64,000 bases of DNA from Undaria pinnatifida (Eukaryota > Sar > Phaeophyceae > Laminariales > Alariaceae). The translations under genes and the position numbers were made by a program. Under the pieces are notes generated by a model that searched no databases, was not told where the DNA came from, and worked only from the letters and a program-made list of their open reading frames with translations. This document shows, piece after piece, positions 11,855 to 21,924 of the stretch. Location of the stretch: assembly GCA_012845835.1 (NCBI GenBank), contig JABAKD010000023.1, positions 9,837,840 through 9,901,839 of the forward strand, given 5' to 3'. The first letter of the stretch is position 1. Each line of letters begins with the position of its first letter.

Positions 11855-12010
11855 AAGTCACGCCTTTGGCCCGCACTTTCAACGAAATGCGTTGGGCAGT
11901 TTTGGTTGGTCTATCACGATAATCACACGTGAAGCCTATGGCCCGCACTGAACGAGAGGTGCGTTGGGCTCGAGGTTTGGTCAGTCTATCACGATGATCA
12001 CACATGAAGT
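11855..12010 (+). repeat. Two-copy tandem repeat of about 78 bp inside the LTR element
   Basis: A unit running TTTGGCCCGCAC...TGCGTTGGGC...GGTC(A/T)(G/T)TCTATCACGAT(A/G)ATCACAC occurs twice in a row with several substitutions. It is a diverged tandem duplication with no recognised function. Confidence 0.65.
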
Positions 12011-12504
12011 CCTTTAACTAGAGGTCAGATTCTATAATCAGACAGTACCTTGAAACGTCGAGAGTTGCCTCTGTACCGCTGTTGATCGAAAAGACCCGCT
12101 TATTTGGAGTCGAGGCAACGTTCAGCATTTGTTTACTCGGGTATATTGAGGTTTTGGTTTGGGGTCCTTGACGTTGCAAAGCCGGGTCCGGTTCGCGTTG
12201 ATGGTTGATTTGGTACAACCTGTGATGTGGTGGCGTTCTATACCTTTGGATACCTCGATCACAGCTCTGGCATCAATTGCTCTGATTGAGTGCGTAGGGC
12301 CCTCTAGATATGCTCAATCACTCACCACGCGTTTCCAACGAAGTACTCGTAGTCCACCGTCTGATGCTTCTCATCGGACTCGTGTAGACATGTACAAGCT
12401 CCCTTAATAGCAGCAGTAGATTTCTTCATCAGCCGTCCTCAGAGAAGATGATCGTGAATCCGTGCTGCCGCTCTCCTCGTTCACGCGTGCGAGGGTCGAA
12501 TCCT

Positions 12505-14118
12505 ATTGATAATCACAACCTATTGGACTTTAGGTGGCATGGGGCGTGTATCAGCTCTTAGCTGGTGTACACTCGTAGGCTCGCTGTCGGATGACCCGAT
12601 CAAGACACAGCCTATGTATATGATTTGAGGCAAACGAAGGCCACGGTTAGGTGAGCCTGCAAGAGCAGAGAGCTCTAGCAGAGAAGATTTTGTTCGGCAA
12701 CCCCTGGCCGATATGTTGATTTATGATTAATTTGCTCAGCAGATCAGAGCTGATGGTGAGCAAAGAGGAGTGGTCGAGGTGGGCCTGGCCATCACCCGAT
12801 CGAGACGGCACAATGCGTATGCTACGGACAAGTGTACTCTACGGATAGTTGTCTGATCTGATCGGAAAATCGGTGCATGGGTTAGATACGTAAGAAGATG
12901 ATCTTCGATGCCGCCATCGGGGCGTGCAGAAGACGTTGAAAATATTTATTTTTATTTCCACCCCCGGAGAGGATGATGGGAGGAGGAGGGGGAAATTGGA
13001 AGTTGGAAGTTGGAAGTTGGAAGTGACCAAGAGAGGCCCTCCCTCCCCCGAGCTCGCCTCGTCCCCGAACCATAAATAGCGACAAGCGCTCTCGTCCCAT
13101 ACTTGGAAATTTCTATCGTACCACACAATACACTCACGCGCCTAAGCCATACATACTGATCCTACATACCTTAGTCTCCCAATACGTGCGTTTGAAAGCA
13201 TATATGCAAATGTGCATATTCCGTTTCGTATTGTACCATATATGATGACGATGTATGTGGCACACGAGCAACTTTTCTTACGTGTATCATACAATATCAA
13301 CTCATATCACGCGTTAGTAAGTATTGCTACTGATGGCTCCATAGTTCACATGAGTACCACACAAATATGTCTCGGAACGTTTCCCCATGGATAGTCCGCC
13401 CGATAAAATAGCCATGCCTTTATAACATAACATGCCACATACTGCTATACAGATAAAAAATGTTCCTTTCATGATTCACACAATACCTTTGACGACGTAT
13501 CTCCCCAACTACCACATTATTCCTTAGACGGCGAATTGCCCTAAATATATAAAAATACCCCATCGAACATATTGTAGATGCAATGCGGTTCCACAAATCG
13601 AACCATGATATCATAACTTCTCACATGATCCACCTACAGCAACGTTCCCTGAGGCTTGCTCGTGGTCTACCGTACCTATGGCGATGTTCCCTGAGGTTTT
13701 CTTCTGGGAGCTTAGCTACGTCAACGCCCCGACAGCCAACTTAAAAACAATTCCATGAATATTGCTACCAGGTAATTATTCCGCCTTATTTATTTGATGG
13801 CACCGCATTGCTCGTGCGTACTATATATATCAGGTACGATATTCCGCCGCATTTATTTGATTTCACCGCATAGCTCGTACGTGCTACTTGTACATTCGCC
13901 AGCTTTTGGATATGACTTATCATTATAAGCTGCTGTGCATCATATATCCAGTTTGTTACTGCTAAAACTTCTGCGTGCTAAATACCGCATCGATAAACGA
14001 CATCTAACAGACTTATTATATATGTCTGTTGTACGAACAAGTCGCAATGTATACCAGATGACATTTAAGTGTTATCAAGTAACGACATGATGGTCACTGG
14101 CACGTAGCATCTCTAATA
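12505..14118 (-). repeat. Right (5') long terminal repeat, split by an insertion
   Basis: Homologous to 8937-9780 over its whole length, but interrupted at 12859-13625. On the minus strand it starts TATTAGAG rather than TGTTAGAG, a single change at the canonical TG end. Divergence between the two copies is visible by eye (scattered substitutions and small indels), so insertion was not recent. Confidence 0.75.
12859..13625. mobile_element. 767-bp insertion inside the right LTR, 5-bp target duplication TGATC
   Basis: The left LTR copy shows the empty site once (TGATC followed by CACCTACAGC). In the right copy TGATC occurs at 12854-12858 and again at 13626-13630, bracketing 767 bp absent from the other LTR. 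The insert has a purine-rich segment (about 12970-13025) with four tandem TTGGAAG units. I see no coding domain and no clear terminal inverted repeat, so the class is unknown. Confidence 0.7.
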
Positions 14119-14730
14119 CCATGTACTGTACTATTGAGAAATTTCGATAGTCCGGTAGCAGCATTATTAGGTACCTACTCGCAAAAGTGCAATTATATTA
14201 CCATGTATGCACCAGGTATGTATTATTACCTTAATTCTGCTGTTCCTTCCCCTACTCAAATTCCATACCGTATTCTTTAATATCCTTGTGTAGTAGTGGT
14301 GTCCACAAACCCTAACGGCTCTTTACAACTACTGTATCAACTACTGTATTTTCAGATGTCGGATCTAGTATGCTCCGCGGAAAACTGGCTTTCTCCAGCG
14401 TCAGCCGGCCCCCCGCTGCCACGCGACTGCGCCACTACTGTTAAGCCCCCGGCGAAAGAAGGGGTCCCGCGCCGTCCAACTCGTCGAGCTGGGGTCTTCT
14501 CCCGGGGACGGCTTCCTCGATCCCCGGGATTGAGAGAGTTCCCAACATTTTCGGAGGCGTTTCCTTCCCGGGGATGTTTGGTGTCCTCCTGTTTTGGGCT
14601 CTGTTTGCCTTGGCAGGCGGGGAATCTTGGCCTGAGGCTTTCACCCTCCTGTTGCGTCTGCCGATGACGCACTTCGACCGGGTTGGCAGGTAGGAGAGCT
14701 ACAATGCTTGGCGATGATGACGAACACCGA
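14119..14730. other. Unassigned stretch between the LTR element and the Ty3-like relic
   Basis: Both strands are open over 14352-14667 but neither shows a domain. The minus-strand reading is Arg/Pro/Ser-rich and low complexity. I cannot choose a strand. Confidence 0.35.
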
Positions 14731-14732
14731 CG

Positions 14733-15963
14733 TTGAGAAACTCGCATGGTCTGCTATCGACGAGACGACAATCTTCTCGCCCTAACTACCACAAGGAAAA
14801 TGTTCGCCATCTGTCGAGTCAATCGCGAGGGTACCACCAGGATCAGGGCCAGGTAATCTTTCACAACGATACCACATACACCTCGGATCACGATGGTGGT
14901 ATCACGCGCTCGCCCGCCTTGTTTGCCCTTACTCCTGTTCCTCGGATGCGTATTGGAGCCGCCAACAACCCGGGTGGAAATTACACCCGCGCGCCAGCCC
15001 GCACATTGCCCACCGGCAATCGACAGATCGACGGCGGTACGGCACCGTCGACAACTCTCTCGGGGGCACCTGTATTGGTTTTAGAAGATGCTCGTGCTCC
15101 TGTTGCTAGCGTGGGCAATGATGCACCACATATTTGCTCCGTCAAGAACCCACGGGCTCCAATGCCGTCTGCGGACGATTCTCACAGCGTAGTACCAGCG
15201 GCGGAAACTCGCGCTTCGAGCGTGGTTCCCTTCAACCACGGTATTTTATTCTTGTTCGACGGCGAGAACGCGCGCTTCCAGCGATGTTCCTCTCGGTCAT
15301 GATCTGAGTTCGGCGACGAGAACCGCGCTTCCAGTGCCGTTTCCCTCAGCCGCGGCAGAAACACGGCAATGGGGGTACGCGCTCCAAACGCCGCCCCCAT
15401 CAACCATGGCACGGCAGCCTGCGATTTGCGCGCTCCCTCCCAGGCACGCATCGCGCTACGATATAGCTGCACAGTGACGGCGCGTCGCCTTGTTACGCGA
15501 ACGTGTTCACCCTCCCCCCTCTCCCTGACCAAGCGGTGGCCGTCGGTTTGAGGTGTGGGACGCTCGACCCTCAAACACTTTTTACAATCGCAAGGTGGCG
15601 GTCGATTTGAGGTGTGGGAAGGCAAACACTAAAACACCGAGATCTTTTGCGGAGCTCGTTCCAGCGATTCCTCGCGATAACAGCGGGTGCTCTGTCCTTT
15701 TTTCCATCAAGGAGGTGTCGATAAGATTATCTACCTCGTCTCTCCTCTCTCAGGGTCATCATGGAGAGGAGCCTTCTCGGGTAGAAACGTTATTGCCACT
15801 TGCCCGAGCCCCGCTCGAGAAGATGCCCACAAGGTCTACGGACCCTGCTTCGTCTTTTAACACGCTAACCCACGTGTTTCATCTTACGTCTACCCCAGTG
15901 GCACAGGAAGAAGATCCGACATTGGGCGACGGGCCAGTGGTGACGCCACGGCCTCCAGCCTGA
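14733..15963 (+). pseudogene. Pro/Ala/Ser-rich reading frames, possible 5' (gag-side) part of the Ty3-like relic
   Basis: Two plus-strand frames, 14733-15302 (189 codons) and 15553-15963 (136 codons), encode low-complexity proteins rich in Ala, Pro, Arg and Thr. They lie upstream of the repeat, NADAR-type, RNase H and integrase regions in the same orientation, so a gag-side role is possible by position only. I see no CCHC knuckle and no aspartic-protease D-S/T-G motif. Around 15200-15400 a diverged repeat of about 55-60 bp containing CGCGCTTC recurs three to four times. Confidence 0.3.
15200..15410 (+). repeat. Diverged tandem repeat, about 55-60 bp, three to four copies
   Basis: Successive segments near 15200, 15262, 15313 and 15355 share a GA(A/G)A(A/C)(C/T)...GCGCTTC(C/G)AG...TTCC(C/T)TC pattern. 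Similarity is low but ordered, which suggests an old tandem array. Confidence 0.45.
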
Positions 15964-16084
15964 TCAGCTAGGCTCTATTCCCTCTATATTAACGGAAAAA
16001 TCGTGCCTCTCGTCAAGGAGAAAAAGCTCGGAGCCCCTGCCCCTTCGAGTGCATTTAGAGCATGTTTCTTGCGATTATATGCCA

Positions 16085-16660
16085 AAGAGCGAAGAGGTTA
16101 CAACTCGAGAAACCGTGGGTTCGGACTCGCTTTGTGCTCCCGAGGCCTGGTGTTCCTGAGGGGGACACTACAGGCCCAAAGAGCCGAGGACTGGTGTTCC
16201 CAGAGGGGGACATTGCAGACACAAATGTCCAACAAGGCTACCGACGGGTTGGCACCGTCGGTGGTGGATTCTATTTCGGATGCAGCGAGGGCGGCTTCTT
16301 GCGAGTTTGCACCAGCGAGTGAGGAAGACCAGAGGCGAGGAATCCCGGGTTCGGACTCCCATCTTGCTTCCGAGGCTTGGTGCTCCCGCAAGGGAACACT
16401 ACAGGCTCAACAAGCGGAGGACTGATGTTCCCAGAAGAGGACATTGCAGGCCCACAAATGTCCAACGAGGATACCGACGGGTTGGCACCGTCGGTTTTTG
16501 CCATTTTCCCGGCGCAGTTAGAGCGGACTCTCGCGCTTTTCCGCCAACGCGCGAAGGAAGACCCTAGGCGAGAAACCACGGGTTCGGAATCCCGTCATGC
16601 TCCCGAGGCCTGGTATTACCGGACGGGGACATTGCAGGCGCAAATTCAAACACCGTGTGA
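16085..16660 (+). repeat. Coding tandem repeat of about 233 bp (2.4 copies)
   Basis: GACATTGCAG occurs near 16208, 16440 and 16627. The full unit includes CCGACGGGTTGGCACCGTCGG and a GGTTCGGA(C/A)TC...CC(G/C)AGGC(C/T)TGGT stretch. Translated, two units share MSN(K/E)xTDGLAPSV and SEEDQRR(G/E)-like then GS(D/E)S(H/R)xxxEAW, while synonymous sites differ. That points to past selection on protein. The spacing between units (233 bp) is not a multiple of three, so the frame is broken between them. Confidence 0.65.
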
Positions 16661-16691
16661 CCCTTCTCTCGAACACCCCACAGACAAAGTG

Positions 16692-17160
16692 GTGCCATTC
16701 TGGCAGCGCACATCCTATTTTTCACCGTAGTCCCCTTCGTCGTTTGCCGTGGAAAACGTGCCATATTCTTGAGCGGAGCAGTACATGGTGGCTGAAAAGA
16801 TCAGGCTTTTCCATCATCGAGCAGTGGGACTCATCATGTGGTCGCCTAGTCCAAGCACACGCAAACGCATCGGTCGAGGCGTGCACAACTTCGACTCCGG
16901 TGTTTGGGACAGGGAGAAGCAAAACGCCGTGTTATCTGGAACCTACGCCAAATTCACGCAAAATCCAACCGTAAACAAAATCGCCTTTTGAGCTCGGACA
17001 ACAAGCTTCTGGCTGAATCCAGACATCTGGACCCTGTGTTGGGCGTTGGTCTCCAGGCGGATGGCCCCAGGGCCAACAATCCATGCCAGGAGGGGAGAAA
17101 AAAACTTGGTCGGCGAGGCACTTACTGCCGTTCGCGAAGCTATTCGCGACAATGAGACCG
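16692..17160 (+). pseudogene. NADAR-type (YbiA/DUF1768-like) domain, broken
   Basis: NADAR domains are N-glycosidase-like folds that act on ADP-ribose-linked or riboflavin-pathway substrates. The reading here follows the family order: VPFW...S near the start, AEQYMVAEKIRLF, IGRGVHNFDSGVWDREKQN, then LSGTYAKFTQNP, KLLAESRHLDPVLGVGL with ANNPCQ, and GEKNLVGEALTAVREAIRD. The frame from 16377 runs through the repeats into the domain but has stops at about 16728 and 16770. It then shifts near 16985 and shifts back near 17085. The domain is almost full-length (about 150 residues), so this is a recent enough relic to recognise clearly. It precedes the RNase H remnant on the same strand. Whether the domain belonged to the retroelement or to an unrelated gene that the element landed beside is open. 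Confidence 0.7.
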
Positions 17161-17393
17161 GGTCGGCTCACCCGGCCTCCCCAAGTCGGTTCCGCACCTG
17201 CACTGCGAATGCAAGAACCAAGAAATTTTGTCCGCGCCGTGGCTTGGCCGTTAACAGCGGCCAGCGCTCGCAAAGCTTCCTAACCGGCGTTTACGACCTG
17301 GCCAATTGAAAGCCGTGAAGGTTTGGAGATAGCTCCTGGCGTCGGCTCTGACCTTGCGCTGTCAGAACACGGCCCCTTTTCGTCGGGGATACT

Positions 17394-17760
17394 GTGACGC
17401 CGGACGACGTTTCGTTCAGTATGAAAATCGTGTACATCAGTCGTGCAAAGCTCGATTCGGAGAGGCACTGGACTTCCCCTAGATTTTTGAACCGGCAACG
17501 TTGTTTGGGCTCCCAAACGCCTCCGAGGGTTCTGCGGGGAACAACGTTCCGCATATCCTCCGGCCACAAGACACAGGAGAGCATTGGCAAAGTGGGGACC
17601 CTCAATGCACGCGTCCAGCGGTAGCTTGAGTTCGTCACCACGTTCGATTGCACACTCGAGTACCGCGAAGGCAGCGCCAACGGCATTGCCGACTTTTCTG
17701 GCCCGTTTTCCAGAGCCTGCTACGCAATACGACCGCAGTGGCTTGACAAACATCCACCCC
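17394..17760 (+). pseudogene. Ty3/gypsy-type RNase H remnant
   Basis: RNase H degrades the RNA of the RNA-DNA hybrid during reverse transcription. The frame from 17394 reads IVYISRAKLDSERHW, then RGTTFRISSGHKTQESIGK and NARVQR, a TAG where Trp is usual (17622-17624), and LEFVTTFDCTLEYREGSANG. These are the hallmark phrases of the C-terminal half of gypsy RNase H, including the S/A-S-R-x-L, F-x-I-x-S/T-D/G-H-K and L-E-Y-x-x-G-x-x-N blocks. The usual TDH motif reads SGH, so the Asp is lost. No reverse-transcriptase core (YxDD) is seen upstream. The frame shifts again near 17700. Confidence 0.8.
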
Positions 17761-18930
17761 CCCGTGGGGTTGACAAGCCTCAACCCCGTTGGGGATAGCA
17801 GTATATACCTCGTACGGACCCGCGGACGGCGCCCTCCCTCCTCGCCAATCCCAAGGGTCGGTTTGGGTGGACTCGAACCCCTCGCCGACAGCACTGTCTT
17901 GGGTGCGCTCGTTCCCCGCACTGAAAATGCCGCCTTGGGTGGGATCCTTCTCAACTTTACCGCATATCACGATTTTCGCACACACGAGCCACGAATAAAT
18001 AATGATGGACTTTCTGCTTCTCCGGGGAGATTCGTCGCTCGTCTTTCTGCCTCTGTCGCCACTACCGATAGCTGTATCGGTCGCTGGTCGATTTCGCATG
18101 CCGCTGACACCGTTTTCGCTTCGGGGGGTTTGCCACACCCATCGAGGACTGCACGGGGTCCGCAGAAGCCCTGGCTGCAGCAACACCCATCCCACAGCCG
18201 ATTTATCTATCCCGGAGTTATACACAGGAGACGGCCCCCGCCGCGACCACCGGTTCGGCTGTGTCTGTCTCCGCCTTTTTTGGCACTACAGCCCCTCCGT
18301 CGTCGACGACGCACCGACGAACAGTGACAGCAACCGGTAGTGCACACCCGCTGTAGATTATGGATTCGGGTCCGGCTGGGCCCCTCGGCCATCTTGCAGA
18401 CGAGGTACAACCCCGCCCCGAATCCAACGGCCGCGGCCGGCTCCACCCGCCGCCGCGACCACTGCTCTTGCCGAGTCGCCGGTGAGCACGGTGCCACTAT
18501 CGTCCGACCGTGACCACGTAGAGCCTATATGGGAACTCCTCTCTTACGGCTCACGCCTTCTCCTGGTGACACGCCGAGTGCACATACAAGGTCGGACACC
18601 CTCGGCGACGCTGCCGACTTACGGTTCGCTGATTCCGTCGCGCGTTATTCACTTGGCAATCGGAAACGAGAGCAGCACTCTGAGCCGACGTACCACGCGG
18701 TGATGTGTTACGTCTCTATCGGCCGGCCATCCGTAATGCCGCCCTACTTTTTGGCGTGCTACCCCTAGCACAAGCGTCCATCCCTCTCATACATCCAGGA
18801 AATGGGGGGAAAGGGTCGACTACATACAACTGGCGACGACATCGTCCTACTTGTCGAAAACCCGTCACTGCCACCAACACGGTCCGCCAAACCCACTACT
18901 GCACGGCGATCTGCATTCTTTCTAAACGAC
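17761..18930 (+). pseudogene. Low-complexity linker region of the Ty3-like relic
   Basis: The stretch between RNase H and integrase is Pro/Ser/Arg-rich in all frames, with a 247-codon plus-strand frame ending at 18327. Closer to the integrase, blocks such as YHAVMCYVSIGRPSVMPP (about 18690) and GKGRLHTTGDDIVLLVE (about 18810) look like the conserved pre-integrase region of gypsy polyproteins, in changing frames. A 224-codon minus-strand frame (17954-17280) overlaps the RNase H and I regard it as a shadow. Confidence 0.5.
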
Positions 18931-18939
18931 AAGCCAGTT

Positions 18940-19778
18940 CGCATTTACGCCCCGCTGCTCATGCGCCCTTGGATCATCCAAGCTTGTCACGCAACGGCGT
19001 CTTGTTATCGGGGCACCACGCGCACGTCGCACATGCTGGAGCGGTAATATTAATGGATAGGCTTGAATGTGTGCACCCGCTGGTGACTTCGCCAATGCTT
19101 GAAGTGCCAACCGCGGAAATCCCCACGGCTAACTATCCGCTGGCCCATAATCTTAATGCCTCTACAGGAAGCCCCAGGCATCACTGTCAGTGTTGACTAC
19201 TTCAGCCCCCTCCGGGTCACACTACGAGGCAACACCTATATCCTGCTGTTCCCCGATCGCTTGAGTCGTCGCGTCGACATGTTCCCCGTCACTGCCGCTG
19301 AGTTCACCGCGGAGGGTACAGCCACGATATTTTGGTGAACTAATACACCCCCTTGTGGGGGTGCCCGCGCACCATACTCTAGGACAATGGACTGTAGTCC
19401 TGCTTCAAGGTATCGCAAGCTGTATATCAGCTGTTGAAGGTGCACAAGCTTACTACAAGCTCCTATCATCCTAACTGTAACGGGGGCGTTGAGCGGTTAA
19501 GTCACACTATGGCACAAATGCTGGTTATGGTCGCCAACGAGCGACAAGACGATTGGGACTTGCGTCTGCCCCACGTCGAATTCTCTTACAACAATTCCGT
19601 CAGCGCGGCGACAGATCTGGCGCCCAACGAGGTCCATAGAAGCAGACTCTCACAGCTCCCCTTGACGGTTATCAACCGCATTGGTGTCGTGGGACAGCAT
19701 AGTCTGACCCGTGATCACCTGGCCTATCGCGATTTGGTCATATGTGAAGGGTTTTCAAGAGGTTTAGTTCACATATGA
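18940..19778 (+). pseudogene. Ty3/gypsy integrase, nonsense- and frameshift-disrupted
   Basis: Integrase inserts retroelement DNA into the genome. An H2C2 zinc-finger region (RIYAPLLMRPW, CHATAS, GTTRTSHMLER, QCLKCQ) is followed by the catalytic core. The core holds VSVDYFSPL (first Asp), a DNG (second Asp) and SSYHPNCNGGVERL (Glu), then the post-core LPHVEFSYNNS...APNEV. The finger has a Tyr at one His position and at least three stops. The DNG motif is flanked by TAG at both the preceding Ser and the following Gln positions (near 19380 and 19393), and the frame shifts near 19335. All three acidic residues survive although the gene cannot be translated. The frame ends with RDHLAYRDLVICEG, a typical gypsy post-integrase phrase. 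Confidence 0.88.
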
Positions 19779-20000
19779 CCTATATCCTTAACGAGGACAC
19801 GTAACCCGTGATACGCGCGATCGGAGTGTCACACACAGCTTGCAAATATGAGTTTAGACAAAATATTTTGATCTCACAGCTGGAGGAGTGTAAATAAAAA
19901 TTTTATAACAATATAAAAATACACTCCAGCTATGAGATCAAGGATTTGGTCGACACTGATCTTCGCAACATTGTGTGTGATCCTCCGATCGCGCGTATAA
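19776..20000 (+). mobile_element. Foldback element: inverted repeat of about 80 bp per arm (family C)
   Basis: The left arm, about 19815-19897, and the right arm, about 19918-19999, are inverted copies separated by a short AT-rich spacer. Each contains GCGCGATCGGAG, a CACACA block, (G/C)TTGCAA-like text and GATCTCA(C/T)AGCTGGAG. The arms match the termini of the larger element at 52.8-55.2 kb and copies at 22.5, 25.9 and 26.2 kb. It begins directly after the integrase relic. RNA or single strands from it would form a strong hairpin. Confidence 0.75.
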
Positions 20001-20490
20001 ATCGTATATGTAGGGGCTTGCTACACGCGCGGTGCTGGGTCTAGGCGATAGTGCGGGGTGTGGAGAAATAGGGGGTGTTGGAGAGTTAGAGAGGGGATGA
20101 ATGAAAGCTACGTCATGGATGGCTAGAAAGATATTGACGTGATATTAATTGGTTAGAAGTGTTTATTACTCTGGCCGATTTCGATTGTAAGTGGGGCGCT
20201 TGAACGAACTGGGCGGGGAACAAAAGGGGGGGGAGGAGGGCCGGGATGAGTTGGAGCTACGGCATGGATGATGGGTAGAAGGATAGTGAGATGATATCAG
20301 CTGGCTGGTAGTGTTGATTACTCTGGTAGATTTTGATTTTAGGTGGGGCATTGGAACAAGAGGGATCGAGGGGGGGGAGGGGGGGGGAGAGGGCATTCCA
20401 AAAGGTGCGTGGAAACTATAAACCCTTAAAGGGGACGAATCTGACGGTTGTAGCAAGAAGACACCCCTTTATATCATCCGCATGGTAATG
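20000..20490 (+). repeat. Repeat related in inverted orientation to 54.2-54.7 kb
   Basis: This stretch (GTATATGTAGGGGCTTGC, the GCGCGGTGCTGGGTCTAGGC area, a TACGTCATGGATGGCTAG block, G-tracts) is matched on the opposite strand at about 54230-54600. A TACG(T/G)CATGGATG word near 20110 and again near 20260, and TTACTCTGG(C/T)(C/A)GATTT at about 20166 and 20318, show an internal tandem duplication of about 150 bp. Its last part holds the GAAACTATAAACCCTTAAAG motif also present near 53.2 kb. Confidence 0.65.
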
Positions 20491-20689
20491 TTTATTATTC
20501 TAGAAGGTTTGATGTTACATGTAGTATGCAACCCAGTTCTAAGGAAGGTGTAGTATACAACGTGTTAAAGTCTTCATAATTTGTTTTTGTACATGGATCG
20601 AAGTATGTAATATTCGAATCGATAGGTACAATCATGTGGATACCATTATTTTCTGACATCGCTAAATTTAAGAAAGAGATGCATGTTGC

Positions 20690-21275
20690 CAAATACAACA
20701 GGCGAGGTGATGTGGTCATGCAATATCACTGTCATTGAGAACGAAAGGGAGAAATTCGAATCGTTATTGTTTTGAAAGGAACGCTTCGTGTACACGCGCT
20801 CAATTACGTTACTTGGTTAGTGATACTTCGGTTGGCATAGGTTGGGAGGCGATCATGCAGACGGTATGTACGGAATACCTTCCGTAATAAATTGGTAGTA
20901 CGGTTTACCGCAATTTTAACATATCTGTCTGTACCTCCTTTTCACATTATTATTGTCTCACATATACGATTTTACAACTATGATTTTTGCCGTGCCGATG
21001 TGGGGCTCTGAGGTCGCCAACTCGAAGACAGGTTCGTATATATCTTACAAATGCACCAAGCGAGGTGGGCATGCGATGTCACCACTATTGAACGCGAGGG
21101 TGACTTTACTTTGTTGAGCATATGCTACTGCGTTTGGTAGAGGTTGTCAGGCTATCACGCAAACGTCCGGAGGCACGAACTACCCTGCGTAATAGGTTGG
21201 TAACGTGGTTTATACCGCAGTGTTAACATATTTGTCTGTACTTCTTTTTCACATTGTTATTATCTAGTGTACGAC
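20690..21275 (+). repeat. Diverged direct duplication of about 270 bp
   Basis: Segments about 20690-20965 and 21050-21275 share, in order, GCGAGGTG(A/G)..., a ...(C/A)TGTCA..TTGA(G/A)..., AATA(A/G)(A/G)TTGGTA, ACCGCA(A/G)T(T/G)TTAACATAT and TTTTTCACATT(A/G)TTATT. There is no coding signal. Bases 20490-20690 and 21275-21920 hold nothing I can identify. Confidence 0.6.
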
Positions 21276-21924
21276 CATACGCCCTGTTTTCTCCCCAATG
21301 TCGTCGAAGATGTTGTGGTCCTGTAGATGTCGCGTCCATGTCTGGTGCTCTTGTCAGTGGTGCTCATGATAACATGCTCTAGCGTGTAGTAGATGATCGC
21401 TGAGTGATGTTCCTTTCCTTCACATCAAACAGGTAGTATATATCAGCGCAAGCGCTCGCTTGAAAACGACAAATAAAATTCCTCACACACCTGATACAGA
21501 GGAGACGCGGCCCGAAGATGGTTCAGTATACCGACGGTCAGGAACAGGTTATCGAGCAACGCGCTTGATTTTTACTACGGCTCCTCACTCCACCTAAGAC
21601 ACTATGGGCATGCGTTGGACCTAGTTCACTGATGCCCAAAACCAATTGCAACGGAGGTGATGCAGTGGGCGAATGCTACAATGATAAGCGCTGCTACGAT
21701 CACCACGTCTCATGTTCTGTTTGTTCTTGCGTTCTTAATGATCCTGTTATTTGGCAACAAGCAGTTTGGAAGTACTTTAGGTGTGTGTAAAGACTAAATA
21801 TATGTAGACTTTGCGATGTTTCTGAGTCGTAGGGACCCCAATTTGGAGTCCAGGGTACATCTGTTCCATCTTTTGACTGGGTTTCGTATGTAGACGTGTA
21901 TGTGGTTTTAGTGCGTGGGCATTC

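Larger units (their letters stand above)
8937..14118 (-). mobile_element. LTR-type non-autonomous retroelement with 6-bp target-site duplication
   Basis: Two direct repeats (8937-9780 and 12505-14118, the latter interrupted) enclose about 2.7 kb. The element is flanked by CCATGT on both sides (8931-8936 and 14119-14124). The shared flanking string extends to TACCATGTA if the end is allowed to slide by a base or two. Read on the minus strand, the left repeat begins TGTTAGAG and is immediately preceded by GGGAGGAGG, as expected of a polypurine tract next to a 3' LTR. The element therefore points leftward. I see no reverse transcriptase, protease or integrase in the interior, so it would need proteins supplied in trans. 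A convincing tRNA primer-binding site is not visible; AGGATTCGACCC just inside the right LTR only resembles a T-arm complement. Confidence 0.75.

Noticed and set aside
12485-12504. Primer-binding site next to the right LTR (GGATTCGACCC on the minus strand)
   Set aside because: It resembles a T-arm complement, not the 3' end of a tRNA, and lacks the TGG start; kept only as a remark.
17280-17954. 224-codon minus-strand open frame
   Set aside because: It overlaps the plus-strand RNase H remnant, which has recognisable motifs; the minus frame has none.
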